Assembly (NCBI GenBank): GCA_035771175.1
Contig: CM069596.1
Location: 10,931,001-10,995,000 of the forward strand
Direction of reading: 5' to 3'
DNA: 64,000 nucleotides
From: Paratinospora sagittata
Lineage: Eukaryota; Streptophyta; Magnoliopsida; Ranunculales; Menispermaceae
Part shown: positions 48,780 through 60,436 of the stretch, piece by piece
Layout of the letters: every line of letters begins with the position of its first letter
How positions within the stretch are numbered: position 1 is the stretch's first letter
The notes under the pieces: generated by a model
Seen by the model: the letters and a program-made list of their open reading frames with translations, nothing else
Databases searched by the model: none
What the model was told of the DNA's origin: nothing
Position numbers and translations under genes: made by a program

Positions 48780-49540
48780 TTACAAATTTGGTAGACTTCC
48801 TTGTTTGAAATCAGCTTGCTTGCTTGTTATCTCCAATTGTTGTTATTGAATTTTGGTTGAGAATGAGAATGTGAGGAGTGGTTACTATTGTTGTTGTTGA
48901 GGCGGTTTTGACATAAGGAATTTGGACTTGAGTTCGAACCGCATCCTCTAAAATTTTGTCGTCTATTGCGAAAACCTCTTCCTCTGCCTCTTTGACTGAA
49001 AAAGGCTTGATTGTGATCAATGTCCTGCTTTTCTTCAATAAGATAAACCTGCTCAAAATTTTGTAAAGACATAATAAATTGATCAAAAGTAGGATAGGGT
49101 GGTTTTGATAAAACGACAATTCAAAATTCTTTGTAACAACTGCCAAGCCCTTTTGAGACTTGAAAAAATTTATCCATGTCCGAGAGTGGTTTTCCAATTG
49201 TAGCAAGTTTATCACAAATTTCTTTGAACTTCTGAATGTACTCATCAAGAGAGAGACTCCCTTTTGACAATCCGTATAACGTATTCTTAAGTTGAGCTTC
49301 TGCATCTTCGGTGTTCGACAACAACTGCGTATTAATCGAAGTCCAAACTAAACAGGCTGTATCCCCACCGTAAATCATGCTAAGAACATCTTCTTTCATA
49401 GTTCCAAGAAGCCAAGATGTGAGAAGATCATCATTGATGACCCATTGCTCTTTGGTCGAATTTGGTGTTTTGTTTCCAGCATAATCAATAAGTTCATCTG
49501 CTGGTTTGTTTGAATCATTAATATGGTGCTCCAAACTTAG
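48780..49540 (-). pseudogene. Copia 1 gag
   Basis: Capsid-like frame 49534-49121 with SWLLGTMKEDVLSMIYGG, AQLKNTLYGLSKGSLSLDEY and FKEICDKLATIGKPLSD, matching plant copia gag (UBN2-type). A basic Arg/Gly and Asn/Ser-rich region follows, and a decayed zinc knuckle YQICNRTNHTAKAS in which two Cys are lost. Confidence 0.82.
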
Positions 49541-49919
49541 GTTTCAAACCAATGGAAATATTTGAGATTTCCATAGAAGAAAGTTTGTGGTGGATAATTT
49601 GATAGAGATCAAACTGACACATTAGTGAAAAGATTGAATCGAAAGTTTTGGCTCTGATACCATTTTGAATCTCAAGAAAAGAGCAAGCTAATGATTTGCA
49701 GTAAATAAGAATTGTTTATTCACACACACACCTTGAAGAGTACTAGACAAAATTTATGTACAAACTTCTCTAACGGTCATAGAAGCAATATTAGAAAGAT
49801 TTATTTTATTCTTTAACTAAGAAATCATTTCCTAATTTGTTTCCAACAGTTCAATATTTGCCCATAATTCTCCTTGATTCTCTGCTTGATTGGTGGCTTG
49901 ATTGTGAGGAATCTTGTTA

Positions 49920-50118
49920 GATACAAGGACCAAAACTCATCAAGGAGATCTAAAGATCTATAGGTTGGGGGTCTAATAATGTGGAAGTTCCAAACAGTAA
50001 TAGGGTTGTCATCTGAGGCACTTCTTGAAATAAAAGATGTTATGGGATGGTCATGAGGAACAGAAAGACGATAAAGTTTAGGTGCCGATTGACTGCTCTG
50101 AGTATGATGATGGGTCAT
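49920..50118 (-). mobile_element. LINE segment upstream of the zinc-binding domain
   Basis: The minus-strand frame reads SAPKLYRLSVPHDHPITSFI and NPITVWNFHIIRPPTYRSLD, which is the plant L1 ORF2 stretch before zf-RVT. It joins the 38885 side in frame once copia 1 is removed. Confidence 0.8.
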
Positions 50119-50124
50119 GACGAC

Positions 50125-50695
50125 GAGTGTTTTGAGTAGTCGTTGGAGTTGTGACAGAGACGCGCAGGGGAGAAAACGTTGCCATATCTGCTGTAAACCT
50201 TTTGTTTTATTCAGATGTTAAGACTAAGTGGGTCAAGCTTTATTTGTAGTGAATCAATAACAATGCAGTTTTGGTTTTTGGTTGTCCTGTGCTCCTATAT
50301 TTTGATTGGTGCTAAATACCTTTTTCAAGCATCTTTGGATCTTATCCTCTTGCTTGTGATGCTTTATTTGAAAAAATTGCATGTAAAAAAGATAGTTATT
50401 AAAAAAATGTGATTTCCAATAATGTTTTCAGTATATTATCACCATCTTTTTTATAGTTATTTTTTTCTATATTATTCATCACTGTTAATGAAATAAGAAA
50501 AAAGTGAAATGAAAATTTTGAATGCTTCTCTTTTCTTTTCTTTTTTTGTGTGTTTATTTGCTCTCATAAAGCTCAATTGTTTACACTAAGAAACTTGATT
50601 ATGCAAGTCTGTATATTATGTGGTATTTGGTTTAGATATATAATCTAATATTAACTGTAAATAACATTTCTATTAAATTTTTTATTTAATTTGAG
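50125..50695. other. Unassigned interval inside the LINE region
   Basis: No LINE coding recognised, so an unidentified insertion or loss of similarity is likely. Confidence 0.3.
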
Positions 50696-50698
50696 ATT

Positions 50699-50875
50699 GT
50701 GGTTAGAGCATTGGGACAACAATTGAGGTTATTCTATATGACCAAGAAGTCATGAGCTTGAATTTAAAAACCTCCATATGAAGGCAAAGTTGTATACATT
50801 GCCCATTCCGCATTCCCCAAACCTTACAACGGCGAAAGCCTTGTACATTGGTTACACCTTTTTTATTGTGGGCAT
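50699..50875 (+). mobile_element. Au-like SINE
   Basis: GGTTAGAGCATTGGG (A-box region), GTCATGAGCTTGAAT (B-box region) and a 3' part with GTTGTATACATTGCCC, ACCTTACAACGG and AAGCCTTGTACATTGGTTAC ending in a T-run. This is the order of the Au SINE family of flowering plants. Diverged. Confidence 0.72.
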
Positions 50876-51023
50876 TGGCACAACTATAGGAATTACTCTA
50901 TTGTGAAATCTCCTAAGTTTGAATATACAAACGTGAGACACCTTCAGTTAAGGTGGTGGTACCACCTCCCTCGTGAGGGATTGACTTCTCCTCCAAAAAA
51001 ATAAAATAAAATAATAATAAATA
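50876..51023 (+). repeat. Possible second SINE-like unit with A-rich tail
   Basis: GTGGGCATTGGCACAACTA, a weak TCTCCTAAGTTTGAATA B-box-like stretch, and an AAAATAAAATAAAAT tail. Too diverged to name. Confidence 0.3.
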
Positions 51024-51438
51024 AAGTTATGTTGTGTGGTTCAACCCCTCTTGCAATTGTTACTGTGAATGGTCTCTTCCGAGACATTCAATAAAAAAAA
51101 ATTATTACTGTTGTATGGGCGGCTGTGAAGCCCATTAGTTATCAAGGCCTATCTATGGTTAAATAGAAAACTTCTTGCATGGAGCCCAGTTTTTGTGCTC
51201 CAAGACTGCTGTCCATGTCTATGAAATCACTTGAACGAATGACAAGAATGGCCTAGTTTATTTCTGTGGTAGAAATAACGGTGTAGCACACTTTTTGTTA
51301 AACGCACCAAAGAGCATGTTTAGGAGATCAACATTTGCGGTGAAAGAGCGCAATTTTTCATGTTATACAAAATCTCCCTTCCATCAGCTTCTCTGTTTGA
51401 GACCCATGTTTGACAAAAACATTTTTGGGAAGGGAAGG
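51024..51438. other. Unassigned interval
   Basis: No clear LINE frame or other feature. Confidence 0.3.
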
Positions 51439-51439
51439 C

Positions 51440-53690
51440 TCAATAGGTCCATCTAACACCCCCCACCCCACAACTCCCAAAAAAAAAAAAAAAAAAGGGT
51501 CCCCGAATCCCACTCCAACATTGTTTGGCTAATAAAGCCTTGTTAAAAGTCTCCGAGTCCCTGATCCCATTCCGCCATTCATCTTGGGTGAACACAAATC
51601 TCCCCATTTTCCTTTTGGAAGCCCTACCAGAATTTGTAATGAAAGAGCTCAACTGCTTACAAAGCTTGGCTGGAAATCTAAAACAACTAGTGGAGAAAGT
51701 AGGGAGAGCTTGGACCACAGCCTTAATAAGGACCTATTTCTCCCCTGCTTAAAATAATTTTTCCTGCCACCTCTGTAATAGTTTCCACATTTTCAATCTG
51801 ATGTAATCAAGCATTTGGGTTCTATTTCTTTGCCCAAATGATGGAAGCCCAAAATATTTATTATGACCACTGCAACTTCTGATGCCCAAAAAGTGAGAGA
51901 CTTCTTCCTTTATAGATTGGGGAACATGATTAGTGCCGAAGGAAATAAAGGACTTCTTTAAGTTTATTTGTTGGCCTGAAACTTCTTCAATAACTTGAGA
52001 ATGTCCTTGACAGTTCGGGCATCATTTTTGGTAGCTCAACTAAAAATGAGGCTATCATCAACAGAAAATAAATGATAAATTTTTGGGCCCCTTCTAGCAA
52101 TTGTTAACCCCTCAAATAATTTCTTTTCTTCAGCTCCCACAACGTGCTAGAAGGGCCTTCAGCACAACAAAAACAGATAGGGTGATAATGGATAACCTTG
52201 TCTTAATCCCATTTGAAGAGAAAATCACCAAAAATACTTCCATTAATTTGGATTGAGAATCCAACTAAAGATACACATTTAAAAATTAAATTAACCCATT
52301 GTTCAACAAATCTTAGTTTCCTCATGACTAATTTGAGGTAATCTCATTCCACCCTGTCGTAGGCTTTACTCATATCTAATTTGAGAGCCATAGAACCTGT
52401 TATTCCTTTTCTTTTGTTTTCATGTGGTGAAGTAATTCATGGGCTACTATCTGAGATAAGCCTACCTCCCCTAAAGGCACTTTGATTCTCAGATATTATA
52501 CTAGGAAGATAATGTTAAACTGATTGGTCTGAAATCAGACACTTTTGAGTAGTTACTAACTTTTGGAATTAAGACAATAAGAGTATGGTTTAGGTCTCCC
52601 AAATCAGAATTACCATTAAAAAATGATAGACATGTATTAGTTATATCATCACCAACAATATGTTAGTATTTTTTATCAAATAGAGCAGGAAAGCCATCTA
52701 AATCAGGACTTTTAATAAGACCCATTTGATTAAGAGCAGAAATTACCTCTGAACTGTGAAAGGGCTGCAAAAGAGATCTGTTCATCTCATCAGTCACCTT
52801 GCGGGGCTTTCATCGATGCATTACTAGAGATCCCATTAGATGAGTAGAGTTGTTGATAGTACCCTTCTATTATATATTTCAGTCACTTTATTTTGATCTG
52901 TCACCCAATTCCCTTGAGAGTCCAAGACTCCTTTGATCATATTGCATCTCCTTTTCTCGCTGGCTTTGGAATGAAAAAACTTTGTGTTCATGTCACCACC
53001 AGCAAACCAATTTTCTTTAGCCCTTTGCTGCCAATACTGTTCTTCCTTAACATGCAGCTTTTCCAATCTTGCTTCTAATGATTTCATGAGTTGATAGGAA
53101 CACTGGGCGTGAGGGCCATTATGTAACTGTTCCAATTGTTCTCTGAGATGCTTGATAGTTAGAGAAACATTGCCAAACTTCTTCTTGCTCCACTTCGTAA
53201 GCTCCTTAATGCAAGTTGCACTAGAACGGGAAAGATTAAAGTTGTTGGATGAATTCTTCATCTTCAACCATGTCTCCCTGATAATCTCTATGACTTTGCC
53301 TTCCTCTACCCACATAGACTCAAAAAATAGTCTTTTATTATTCTTTAAGCAGCCCCAATTCACCTCAGGTTTAGTGTTGACCAATATGGCACGGTGGTCA
53401 AAAAGATAAAAGCCCAAGTGGTGACAACTAGAAAATTTGAAATGATTTCTCAAGCATCTCAATATAGAGCCATGTCAAGCCTCTCTTGGATATTCTTTTC
53501 ATTACGTCTTTTATTTGACTAGGTAAAGTCTGCCCAGAGAAACCCACATCTTGCAATTCACAAGAGTCAATCACCTGTCTAAAGACCTCCATCTGTCTTG
53601 TTGATCTCAAAGTTCCCCCATTTTTCTCATTATAATTAATAATTTCACTAAAATCACCCACTATCAGAAGGACTTTGATTATACACATAA
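51440..53690 (-). mobile_element. LINE (L1-type) endonuclease C-terminus and RT, degraded
   Basis: Minus strand, in order: LLIVGDFSEIINYNEKNGG and QMEVFRQVIDSCELQDVGFS (endonuclease, 53670-53540), FDHRAILVNTKP (~53400), ENWFAGGDMNTKFFHSKASE (about 52950-53010), RT segments read in several frames near 52030-52700 including FVDDSLIFS, and AVVQALPTFSTSCFRFPAKL and RDSETFNKALLAKQCWSGIR (51700-51500). Frameshifts are frequent. The 5' end is lacking, as is normal for plant LINE copies. Probably the same copy as 49920-50118 and 38103-38885. Confidence 0.85.
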
Positions 53691-53906
53691 GAGAATTCTT
53701 TTAGTGGGAAAGGTACACATAAGAAGACAAAGAAATGAAAAATAAAGGCAAAGAGAGATTATCTCTTTATTTTTCTCATAATATCCTTTTCAAAAGTCGT
53801 CACGCCATACATCATCCACTCGCCTATTCATATATTCTAAACTACAAATTATAGTAGCAAAACACACCCAAATTGGAAGAAGTAATGAGCGAGGCGAATT
53901 AATTTG
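53691..53906. other. Interval between LINE and copia 2
   Basis: No recognised feature; it contains the left ATTTG flank of copia 2 at 53902-53906. Confidence 0.3.
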
Positions 53907-54065
53907 TATGAGAAAAACTTGTATTTCTTTCTTAATGTCACATTGAGTATACACATGGATATATATATACATGAAGCCCTAGGCTATGTAAGGTAAACCT
54001 AATCTATACATGGTAAGTACACTTATATAGTAACTATACATATATAGTAACATCTTCCCTCAAAC

Positions 54066-55440
54066 TCAAGGTGGTAAAGAAGAAGCCATCTTGAGTTTGT
54101 CAATCAAATCACGATGATGGCCAGGGGGATGTGCCTTTGTAAAAATGTCTGCAAGTTGATCCACGGAGGCCACGTGAACTAAGCGAAGGGTGTCCTGCTT
54201 AATGTGTTGACGAATAAAGTGACAATCAATCTCAATGTGCTTTGTTCGTTCATGGAAAACATCATTATGAGCAATCTGCATAACACTTATATTATCACAA
54301 TAAAGAGTGGAACTACTGGAAAGAGAAATCCCCATGTCCTGAAGCAACCAACGAATCCATATAAGCTCAGACGTCGCATCTGCCATTGCGCGATACTCAG
54401 CCTTTGTACTAGATCTAGATACAACTGTTCGTTTCTTACTCTTCCAAGAGATTAAGGAGGAACCAAGTAAGAAACAATAGCCTGTGATGGAACGACGATC
54501 AGTAGGGTCACCAACCCAATCTGCATTTGAGAAAGCCCGAAGCTCCAAAGAGGAATGAGCCTAGAAATGAAGACCATGAAACAAAATGCCCTTAATATAC
54601 CGAAATATACGCAGGAAAGCTGCATAGTGAGACGAACGAGGATCATGCATGAACTGACTCACTAGTGTGACTGCATAAGAAAGGCTAGGTCGAGTCATAG
54701 TAATATAGATGAGACTACTAACCAATTGCCTGTATAACGTCGCATCCACCAGAGGCTCGTGATTAGTGGGCGATTACTTCGCATTTGTCTCCAAAGGACT
54801 ATCAACAACCCTTACTATCAGTCAAACCAGCATGTGATAAAAGTTCAAATGTATGTTTGGCTTGTGAAAGATAATATCCATTAGAACTAGATATGTCCTC
54901 AAGAGCCAAAAAATAACTGAGAGACCCAAGTCCTTCATCTCAAAAGTCCGACCAAGAAAACTCTGTAGAACATGAATACCCGACCCATCATCTCCAATAA
55001 TGACCATGTCATCTACATATAATAGAAGAATAACAATACCCGCCTCTGATCAACGAAGAAAAAATGCAGAATCATATGAACTTGGAATGAAACCTTACTG
55101 GGAGAGCACAAAGCTAAACTTGGAAAACTAAGCTCGAGGAGACTGCTTAAGGCCATAGAGAGCCTTGCGAAGATGGCATACTTTCCCTGGTGGATGATCA
55201 AAACCTGGAGGAGGTTGCAAATACACTTCCTCGACCAGATCCCCATTAAGAAATGCATTCTTAACATCCATCTGAAACATCTTCCATTGTCTAACAGCTG
55301 AAATGACAAGCAAGGAACGAAAAGTGGTAAGACGAGCAACTGGAGCAAAAGTCTCCTAATAATCAATACCATACTCCTGTGTGAATCCCCTAGCAACAAG
55401 GTGAGTCTTATAGTGTTCCATTGATTCATCGGCACGAGTC
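54066..55440 (-). pseudogene. Copia 2 reverse transcriptase and RNase H
   Basis: RT pieces: QMDVKNAFLNGDLVEEVYLQ, KVCHLRKALYGLKQSPRA (55260-55130), LLLYVDDMVIIGDD (about 55025-54985, catalytic YVDD) and FEMKDLG. RNase H in one frame 54548-54066: SNADWVGDPTDRRSITGYCF, SRSSTKAEYRAMADATSELI, LYCDNISVMQIAHNDVFHER, TKHIEIDCHFIRQHIKQDTL, ADIFTK. RNase H looks intact; RT is broken into at least four frames. Confidence 0.9.
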
Positions 55441-55577
55441 TTAATCTTGTATACTCACTTACATCCCACTGCAGTCTTACCAGGAGGCAAATCAGTTACA
55501 TCCCAGGTATGAGTGTCGTGTAGGGCTTGAAGTTCATCGGTCATAGCTTTATGCCAAAAAGGATCAGATCAAGCCTC

Positions 55578-57588
55578 CTAATAATTGCAAGGCTCATACA
55601 AGGTGGCAAGAGCAAAAAAATAATGATAGTCATTGAGATGAGATGGGATAGCTTTTACCCTATTGGAGCGACGAACATAAGGAATGGCTGGAGACTCAAT
55701 GGGCATAGATGTGATGGTTAGATCAGTCGACGATGCAGGCAAGTCAGAGTCAGGCGGCATAGAGGGGTCTGTGGAACTTACTTCACCTTTACCCGAGTCA
55801 GGAAAAAGATCCGGAGACGGATCAACAAAAATAGTGGAGTAACGGAGAGGCTGTGAGGACAAAGGTGAGACAGATGACTAACCGATGTTCTCAAAATTGC
55901 ACATGTCTGGAAACACGAAGACGTTTAGCAATAGGATCATAGCAGCGATAACCCTTATGCTCAATACCGTACCCAAGAAAACAACAAAGACGTGAGAGTG
56001 GCTTCAATTTATAGTGCTCATGAGAAGGAAGCAAGACAAAACATGCACAACCAAACACTCTCAAGAGCGAGTAATTAGGGGTGTTTCCATATAAGACCTC
56101 ATACGGCATTTTACCTGATATAGTATGAGATGGAACCTGATTAATGGTGTAGACTGAAGTGAGTGTAGCCTCACCCCAAAAAGACTCAGGCAAATTGGCA
56201 GAGAGAATGAGAGATCTGACAGTATCCAAAATGTGCCTATGTTTTCGCTCAACACGACCATTCTGTTGAGAAGTGCATGGACAGGAACGATGAGAGAGAG
56301 TCCCATCACGTTTCAAGGTTTCCATAAAAGAATTAGGCGTACACTCCATAGCATTATCACTACGAAAAACCTTAATCACCCGTTCGAATTGAGTCTGGAT
56401 CATTTTTTGGAAGTCACAAAAAATATCAAGCAACTCAGATCGCTCCCGTAAAAGATACAACCAAGTATAGCGTGAGAAATCATCAATAAATAACACAAAA
56501 TATCAAGATCCTCCCTCAGTGGGAACTGGGGCAGGTCCCCAAATATCAGAATGGACAAGATCAAAAGGAGCAGATGAAAGGGAATCACTTCTATTAAATG
56601 ATAAAACACTTTGTTTACTCAATTGACAAGAAATGCAATCAAAGGGCTGAAAACTAACTTTGCCCAAACAACCACTAAATGCTAAAGACTGAACGCGAGA
56701 CAAAGAGACATGACCTAAGCGGGAATGCCAAAGACTGGAAGTGGAAATAGATGCCACAAACGAAAAATTGGAACGGGGTATATGTAGAAAAGTAAGCTCG
56801 AATAGACGACCAACTTTACGCCCGATCCCAACTAGTTGTCCCGTCTTCTGATCCTGCACATCACATCCCTTATCAGAAAAAGTCAAAGTAAGACCATGCT
56901 CAACAAGTTGACCAATCGAAAGAAGGTGAAGAGACAACTTGGGTACAACCAGCTTTTCAAGAAGGGAAAGGTTGTGTGTAGATACACTGGAACGGGGTAT
57001 ATGTAGAAAAGTAAGCTCGAATAGACGACCAACTTTATGCCCGGTCCCAACTAGTTGTCCCGTCTTCTGATCCTGCACATCACATCCCTTATCAGAAAAA
57101 GTCAAAGCAAGACCATGCTCAACAAGTTGACCAACCGAAAGAAGGTTAAGATACAACTTGGGTACAACTAGCATTTCAGGAAGGGAAAGGTTGTGTGTAG
57201 ATAGAGTGCCAACATGACTAACAGACATACTAGAACCATCAACAGTATAAATAGAAGGAATATGTGGAGTGCGGGTAGCTAACGAAACTAAAGATGCATC
57301 AGAGGTCATATGATTACAACAAGCTGAATCAATAAACCAAGGGGGAGAATTATTTGATGTGACAGAAAGAGCAGTAGGTGTGCGAGATATAACCTGGTGA
57401 ATGAATGCCTCAAGGTCAGCTGCAGTAAGGGATGATAATGCAGGAGCCTCAGATAAACTCGATGCAGATGGATCAACAAAAGCTACAGTTGCCCTACGAT
57501 TATTACCATTCTTTGCTTGAGTAGTTGATCTCTCATCACTGATCTTCCTCCTACATTCTGAACCACGATGCCCAAATAATAACCACAC
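55578..57588 (-). pseudogene. Copia 2 protease and integrase with in-frame duplication
   Basis: Protease WFIDSACCNHMTSDASLVSL (about 57345); the DSA variant replaces DSG. Integrase zinc region LWHSRLGHVSLSRVQSLAFS and CISCQLSKQSVLSFN. DDE core: FIDDFSRYTWLYLL, RSDNAMEC, QQNGRVERKHRHI (56496-55891), ending GYRCYDPIAKRLRVSRHVQF. A 73-residue stretch beginning near STHNLSL and ending near FLHIPRS is present twice in tandem. A Ser/Pro-rich linker (55862-55578) leads to RT. Confidence 0.9.
56770..57207 (-). repeat. 219-bp in-frame tandem duplication in copia 2
   Basis: GGAACGGGGTATATGTAGAA starts at 56770 and again at 56989, and the two 219-bp units match closely to about 57207. The period is 73 codons, so the frame is kept. 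Confidence 0.93.
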
Positions 57589-58400
57589 TTAAAACATTGC
57601 CCAGTAAACTTGGGCTTACCTCCCACAACTGCCTTCGGAAAGGCAGCAACAACCACAATCTGAGAAGTCGGTAGTGAACTAGTCATTGGTAGTGGAGTAG
57701 CCATAACTAGATCAGTAGACATATTACGTCTAGTAGCTTGACACGTCTCCTCAGAAATAAGCTCAGTGAGAGCACTCTCAAGTGTCGGAAGCGGAGTATG
57801 GTGAAGCAAGGAAACACGAGTATGTTCAAAGTCATCACGAAGGCCCATCATAAACTGAATGAACTGACGACAATCTCGGTACGACTGAAATGCTTTAGCT
57901 GAAGCATCATGAGAAATAACCGGATCAACCTGAGAGTGTTGATCCCAAAGCCCACTGAGCTGCAAATGAAAGTCCATAATGGATTGGCCAGGGGCTTGAT
58001 ATAACTGCTGAAGCCGAGACTCCAATTGATACTGAAGGACCAAATCACTCAAACAATTATATTAATTGGCCAAAAAATCCCATCCAAGTTGGGCAAAAGT
58101 ATCTGGATAGATGGTGCAGAGGTATTAATAAACCAAGAAAAAATCTTACAATGGGTGCTAGACCAGACCTCATGCCTTTCCTCAAAGTCAGCAACTGACT
58201 CAGTGCCAAGCTTCGTTAGCACTTTCTTATCTCTCGTGACATAACGCCACATCCTGCAGCCAGTGAGAAACACACACATCTGCTAGGCCCAAATAATATA
58301 ATTTGTTTCATCCAAGATAATGTCGATAGGACAAGTAATATCATTAGCAAAGCCATCCAAAACAATCTCCAAAGAAAAATAAGTAACTAATAGAAAAGAT
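57483..58400 (-). pseudogene. Copia 2 gag
   Basis: Capsid-like text QYQLESRLQQLYQAPGQSIM, FHLQLSGLWDQHSQ and CRQFIQFMMGLRDDFEHTRV, typical of the copia gag (UBN2/retrotran_gag) family. The zinc knuckle is split: CFKCGY is in one frame and GHRGSEC in the next, so a frameshift lies at about 57570-57580. Upstream text IIWAQQMCVFLTGCRMWRYV (about 58250-58300) is the gag N-terminus after another frameshift. Confidence 0.87.
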
Positions 58401-58483
58401 ATAATAAATGTATTATGTCTTGATGATGCCGTACTGAACCTTTCTTCCTCAATCTCCAAAGATATAATAAGGGTATTAGTTTA

Positions 58484-58930
58484 TTATATCTTGTTCTCTT
58501 CACTTTTGCAAAGAAAAGTAAAAAGTGGCTTTTGCAAAGACACTTGCAGAGAGCAAGGTAAGAGGCGGAGATTACCTAGAATATGTCGGAGATGTTGAGG
58601 GCGTGATGGTTGCCGGAGAGGACGCCGGTGTTGTCGCCGATGAGGGTTCAAAAAGTCGGCGATGATGAAGTCGGCATCAATGCCGTTGGAGGCTGAGCAA
58701 GCGGAGAACCTGATGGCGGTGGCACCGAGCCGGACGGTGAAGATGACGACAACCATGAACTGGGTGTTAAAGAACCAGCCGGTGGTTGAGTGACAGAAGA
58801 GCTCGCCGGCAGGAAAGAAGATGGTGAGCACCGGTGGCCACAAGTGGTGATGGCACTAGAACGGGAAACGACAATCAAACGGCAGCCACAGGTGGTGGGG
58901 GCGGACTCAGTGCTAGGTGGGTTGACAAAG
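58484..58930 (-). other. Leader region between copia 2 5' LTR and gag
   Basis: Markedly GC-rich for this window. A Ser/Pro-rich minus-strand frame (58878-58648) could be the extreme gag N-terminus. No host domain recognised. Confidence 0.45.
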
Positions 58931-59030
58931 AACAGCGGCAGAAGTAAGTGTTAGGAACCTAGAACAAAGCTATGATACCAAATGAGAGAAACTTGTATTT
59001 CTTTCTTAATGTCACATTGAGTGTACACAC

Positions 59031-59032
<2 letters not shown>

Positions 59033-59101
<69 letters not shown>
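59033..59101. repeat. (AT)n microsatellite in copia 2 5' LTR
   Basis: About 34 AT dinucleotides. The 3' LTR has only a few at the same place, so the run expanded after insertion. Confidence 0.95.
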
Positions 59102-59103
<2 letters not shown>

Positions 59104-59388
59104 TGAACCTAATCTATACATGGTAAGTACACACATATATATAGTAACTATACATATATAATAACTACATATATAGTAACAATTTGGAAGAAAATTTGGC
59201 AGCAGCTAAAAGAGAACGCGACCTTAATTGATATCCTGATTTTTTATTTTTCCAAAGTAAAGCTAACTTGGTATGCTAACCCGAATCCTGACGAGAAGCC
59301 CCAAGACAAGGGACTACAGAATAGAACGCCTAAGTTAGCTAGTGTTCCCACTTATTAATACTCTATCCATGTAATTTTTACGAATTAA

Positions 59389-59734
59389 GGGCTTGTTTAA
59401 TGTGTAGAAAAAGATAAAATTAATTTTATGGAATTAGATTGGATAGAATAGAACTAAAAATAGTGTATTTTGTATTTGATGCAACACATGAGATTAAAAT
59501 AAAAATTAATTAAATACTTTTTTAAACTTATTTTTTTTAATTACATTAAATAAAAAAAACCAGTGGTTTTGCAATTTGCAAAACTAGAATTTTTTTTAAA
59601 GAGGAAAAAGGAGAAGAGAAAAAAAACTAGCTCGAGATTCAATGGTGGGTTGAATTATTTTTAATCCTATCTCGTTCGGTTACCAAACGTGAGAATAGAA
59701 TTAAAACAATTCTATCCCCTTACCAAACACACCC
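59389..59734. mobile_element. Tourist/Harbinger-like MITE
   Basis: GGGCTTGTTTAATGTG at the left pairs with CCAAACACACCC at the right, and TAA flanks both (59386-59388, 59735-59737). This fits PIF/Harbinger MITEs. It is 346 bp and AT-rich. The last unit CACACCCTAA is repeated once more to the right. Confidence 0.8.
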
Positions 59735-60033
59735 TAAACACACCCTAAGGATCAAAGACTAAGGGTAATAATGAAGATGCTAAGTCTAGTAATAATAGCA
59801 GTAGTTGGGGAAGGCCAACAGATTAGGACGAATTTGAATTTTCAACTCTTGATCACAACTTGAATCAATTTTCTAACCTTTAATAACGAAAAGAAAGACT
59901 GAAAGAAAGTATCTGATTGAGACAAATTGATGACTATCAATTTTCTAACACGACAACTTGAATCAATTTTCTAACCCCTGAATAACGAAAAGAAAAACTG
60001 AAAAATCCTTTCTTGCAATTATCTATCTCTTTA

Positions 60034-60046
60034 TGTATATATATAG
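60034..60046 (+). promoter_or_regulatory. TATA-like box upstream of the receptor-kinase remnant
   Basis: TGTATATATATAG lies about 100 bp before the first ATG of the LRR frame. Confidence 0.45.
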
Positions 60047-60139
60047 CAATACTACTAGCTGCTTAATGAATTCCATCTCTCCTCCTAGCTCTCCATCAAC
60101 ATATGCAAGTATTCCTCACTAGCTTCTTGTTTCTTCACT

Positions 60140-60436
60140 GTGAAACTGATGGTTTTATATAAATTAGATATGAGGAGGTACTTAAGAGTGCAGCCACTTG
60201 TGTCATTAATCATAATTATCTTTAGTAGCACAAAGTTCATGGAGTTGGGAGCTGCAATTAGTACTACTGCAACCGTTCATTATAACCTTGGAAATGAGAC
60301 TGATAAAGTCTCATTGCTTGCCTTCAAAGAAGGGATAAGTGAAGATCCATCTGGAGTCTTCAAGTCTTGGAATGATTCTGCTCATATTTGCCAGCAGCAA
60401 GGCATTATATGTGGTCGCCGTCATAATTCCAGAGTT
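60140..60436 (+). pseudogene. LRR receptor-like kinase, 5' end only
   Basis: The family senses ligands at the plasma membrane through leucine-rich repeats. Here only the N-terminus remains: a hydrophobic signal segment VQPLVSLIIIIFSSTKF, then the LRRNT_2 cap NETDKVSLLAFKEGISEDPS, VFKSWNDS and CQQQGIICGRRHNSRV. The usual next text would be a first LRR. Alternative starts are Met codons at 60140, 60149 and 60170. A solo LTR enters right after SRV, and beyond it the sequence is LINE, so the repeats, membrane span and kinase are absent. Dead remnant. Confidence 0.85.

Larger units (their letters stand above)
38886..49919 (-). mobile_element. Ty1/copia retrotransposon 1 (nested, degraded)
   Basis: 5' LTR 49672-49919, 3' LTR 38886-39132 (about 248 bp, nearly identical). 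GATAC flanks both sides (38881-38885, 49920-49924), and deleting the element restores the LINE frame as SLYHIWELSLSKQF, which proves the boundaries. PBS TGGTATCAGAGCC (minus strand, about 49649-49661) fits initiator tRNA-Met. The purine tract AAGGGGGG lies directly before the 3' LTR. Domains from 49560 down are gag, protease, integrase, RT and RNase H. A solo LTR (39623-45907) cuts RT from RNase H; without it the element is about 4.7 kb. The LTR ends are TG...GA rather than TG...CA. Confidence 0.92.
53907..59181 (-). mobile_element. Ty1/copia retrotransposon 2 (degraded)
   Basis: 3' LTR 53907-54052 and 5' LTR about 58981-59181; on the minus strand both start TGTTACTATATA. The 5' LTR is longer because of an (AT)n run. 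PBS TGGTATCATAGCTT (58966-58979, minus) and purine tract TTGAGTTTGAGGGAAGA just before the 3' LTR are visible. ATTTG flanks both sides (53902-53906, 59182-59186) if the LTR is taken to end CTCATA/CTCATT, two bases beyond CA. Order is gag, protease, integrase, RT, RNase H, with stops and frameshifts throughout. Confidence 0.9.

Noticed and set aside
51525..51752. 75-codon plus-strand ORF
   Set aside because: Antisense shadow of the LINE reverse-transcriptase frame.
58484..58930. Captured host gene fragment in copia 2
   Set aside because: The GC-rich composition suggested capture, but the frames are Ser/Pro-rich low complexity at the gag N-terminal position and no host domain is seen.
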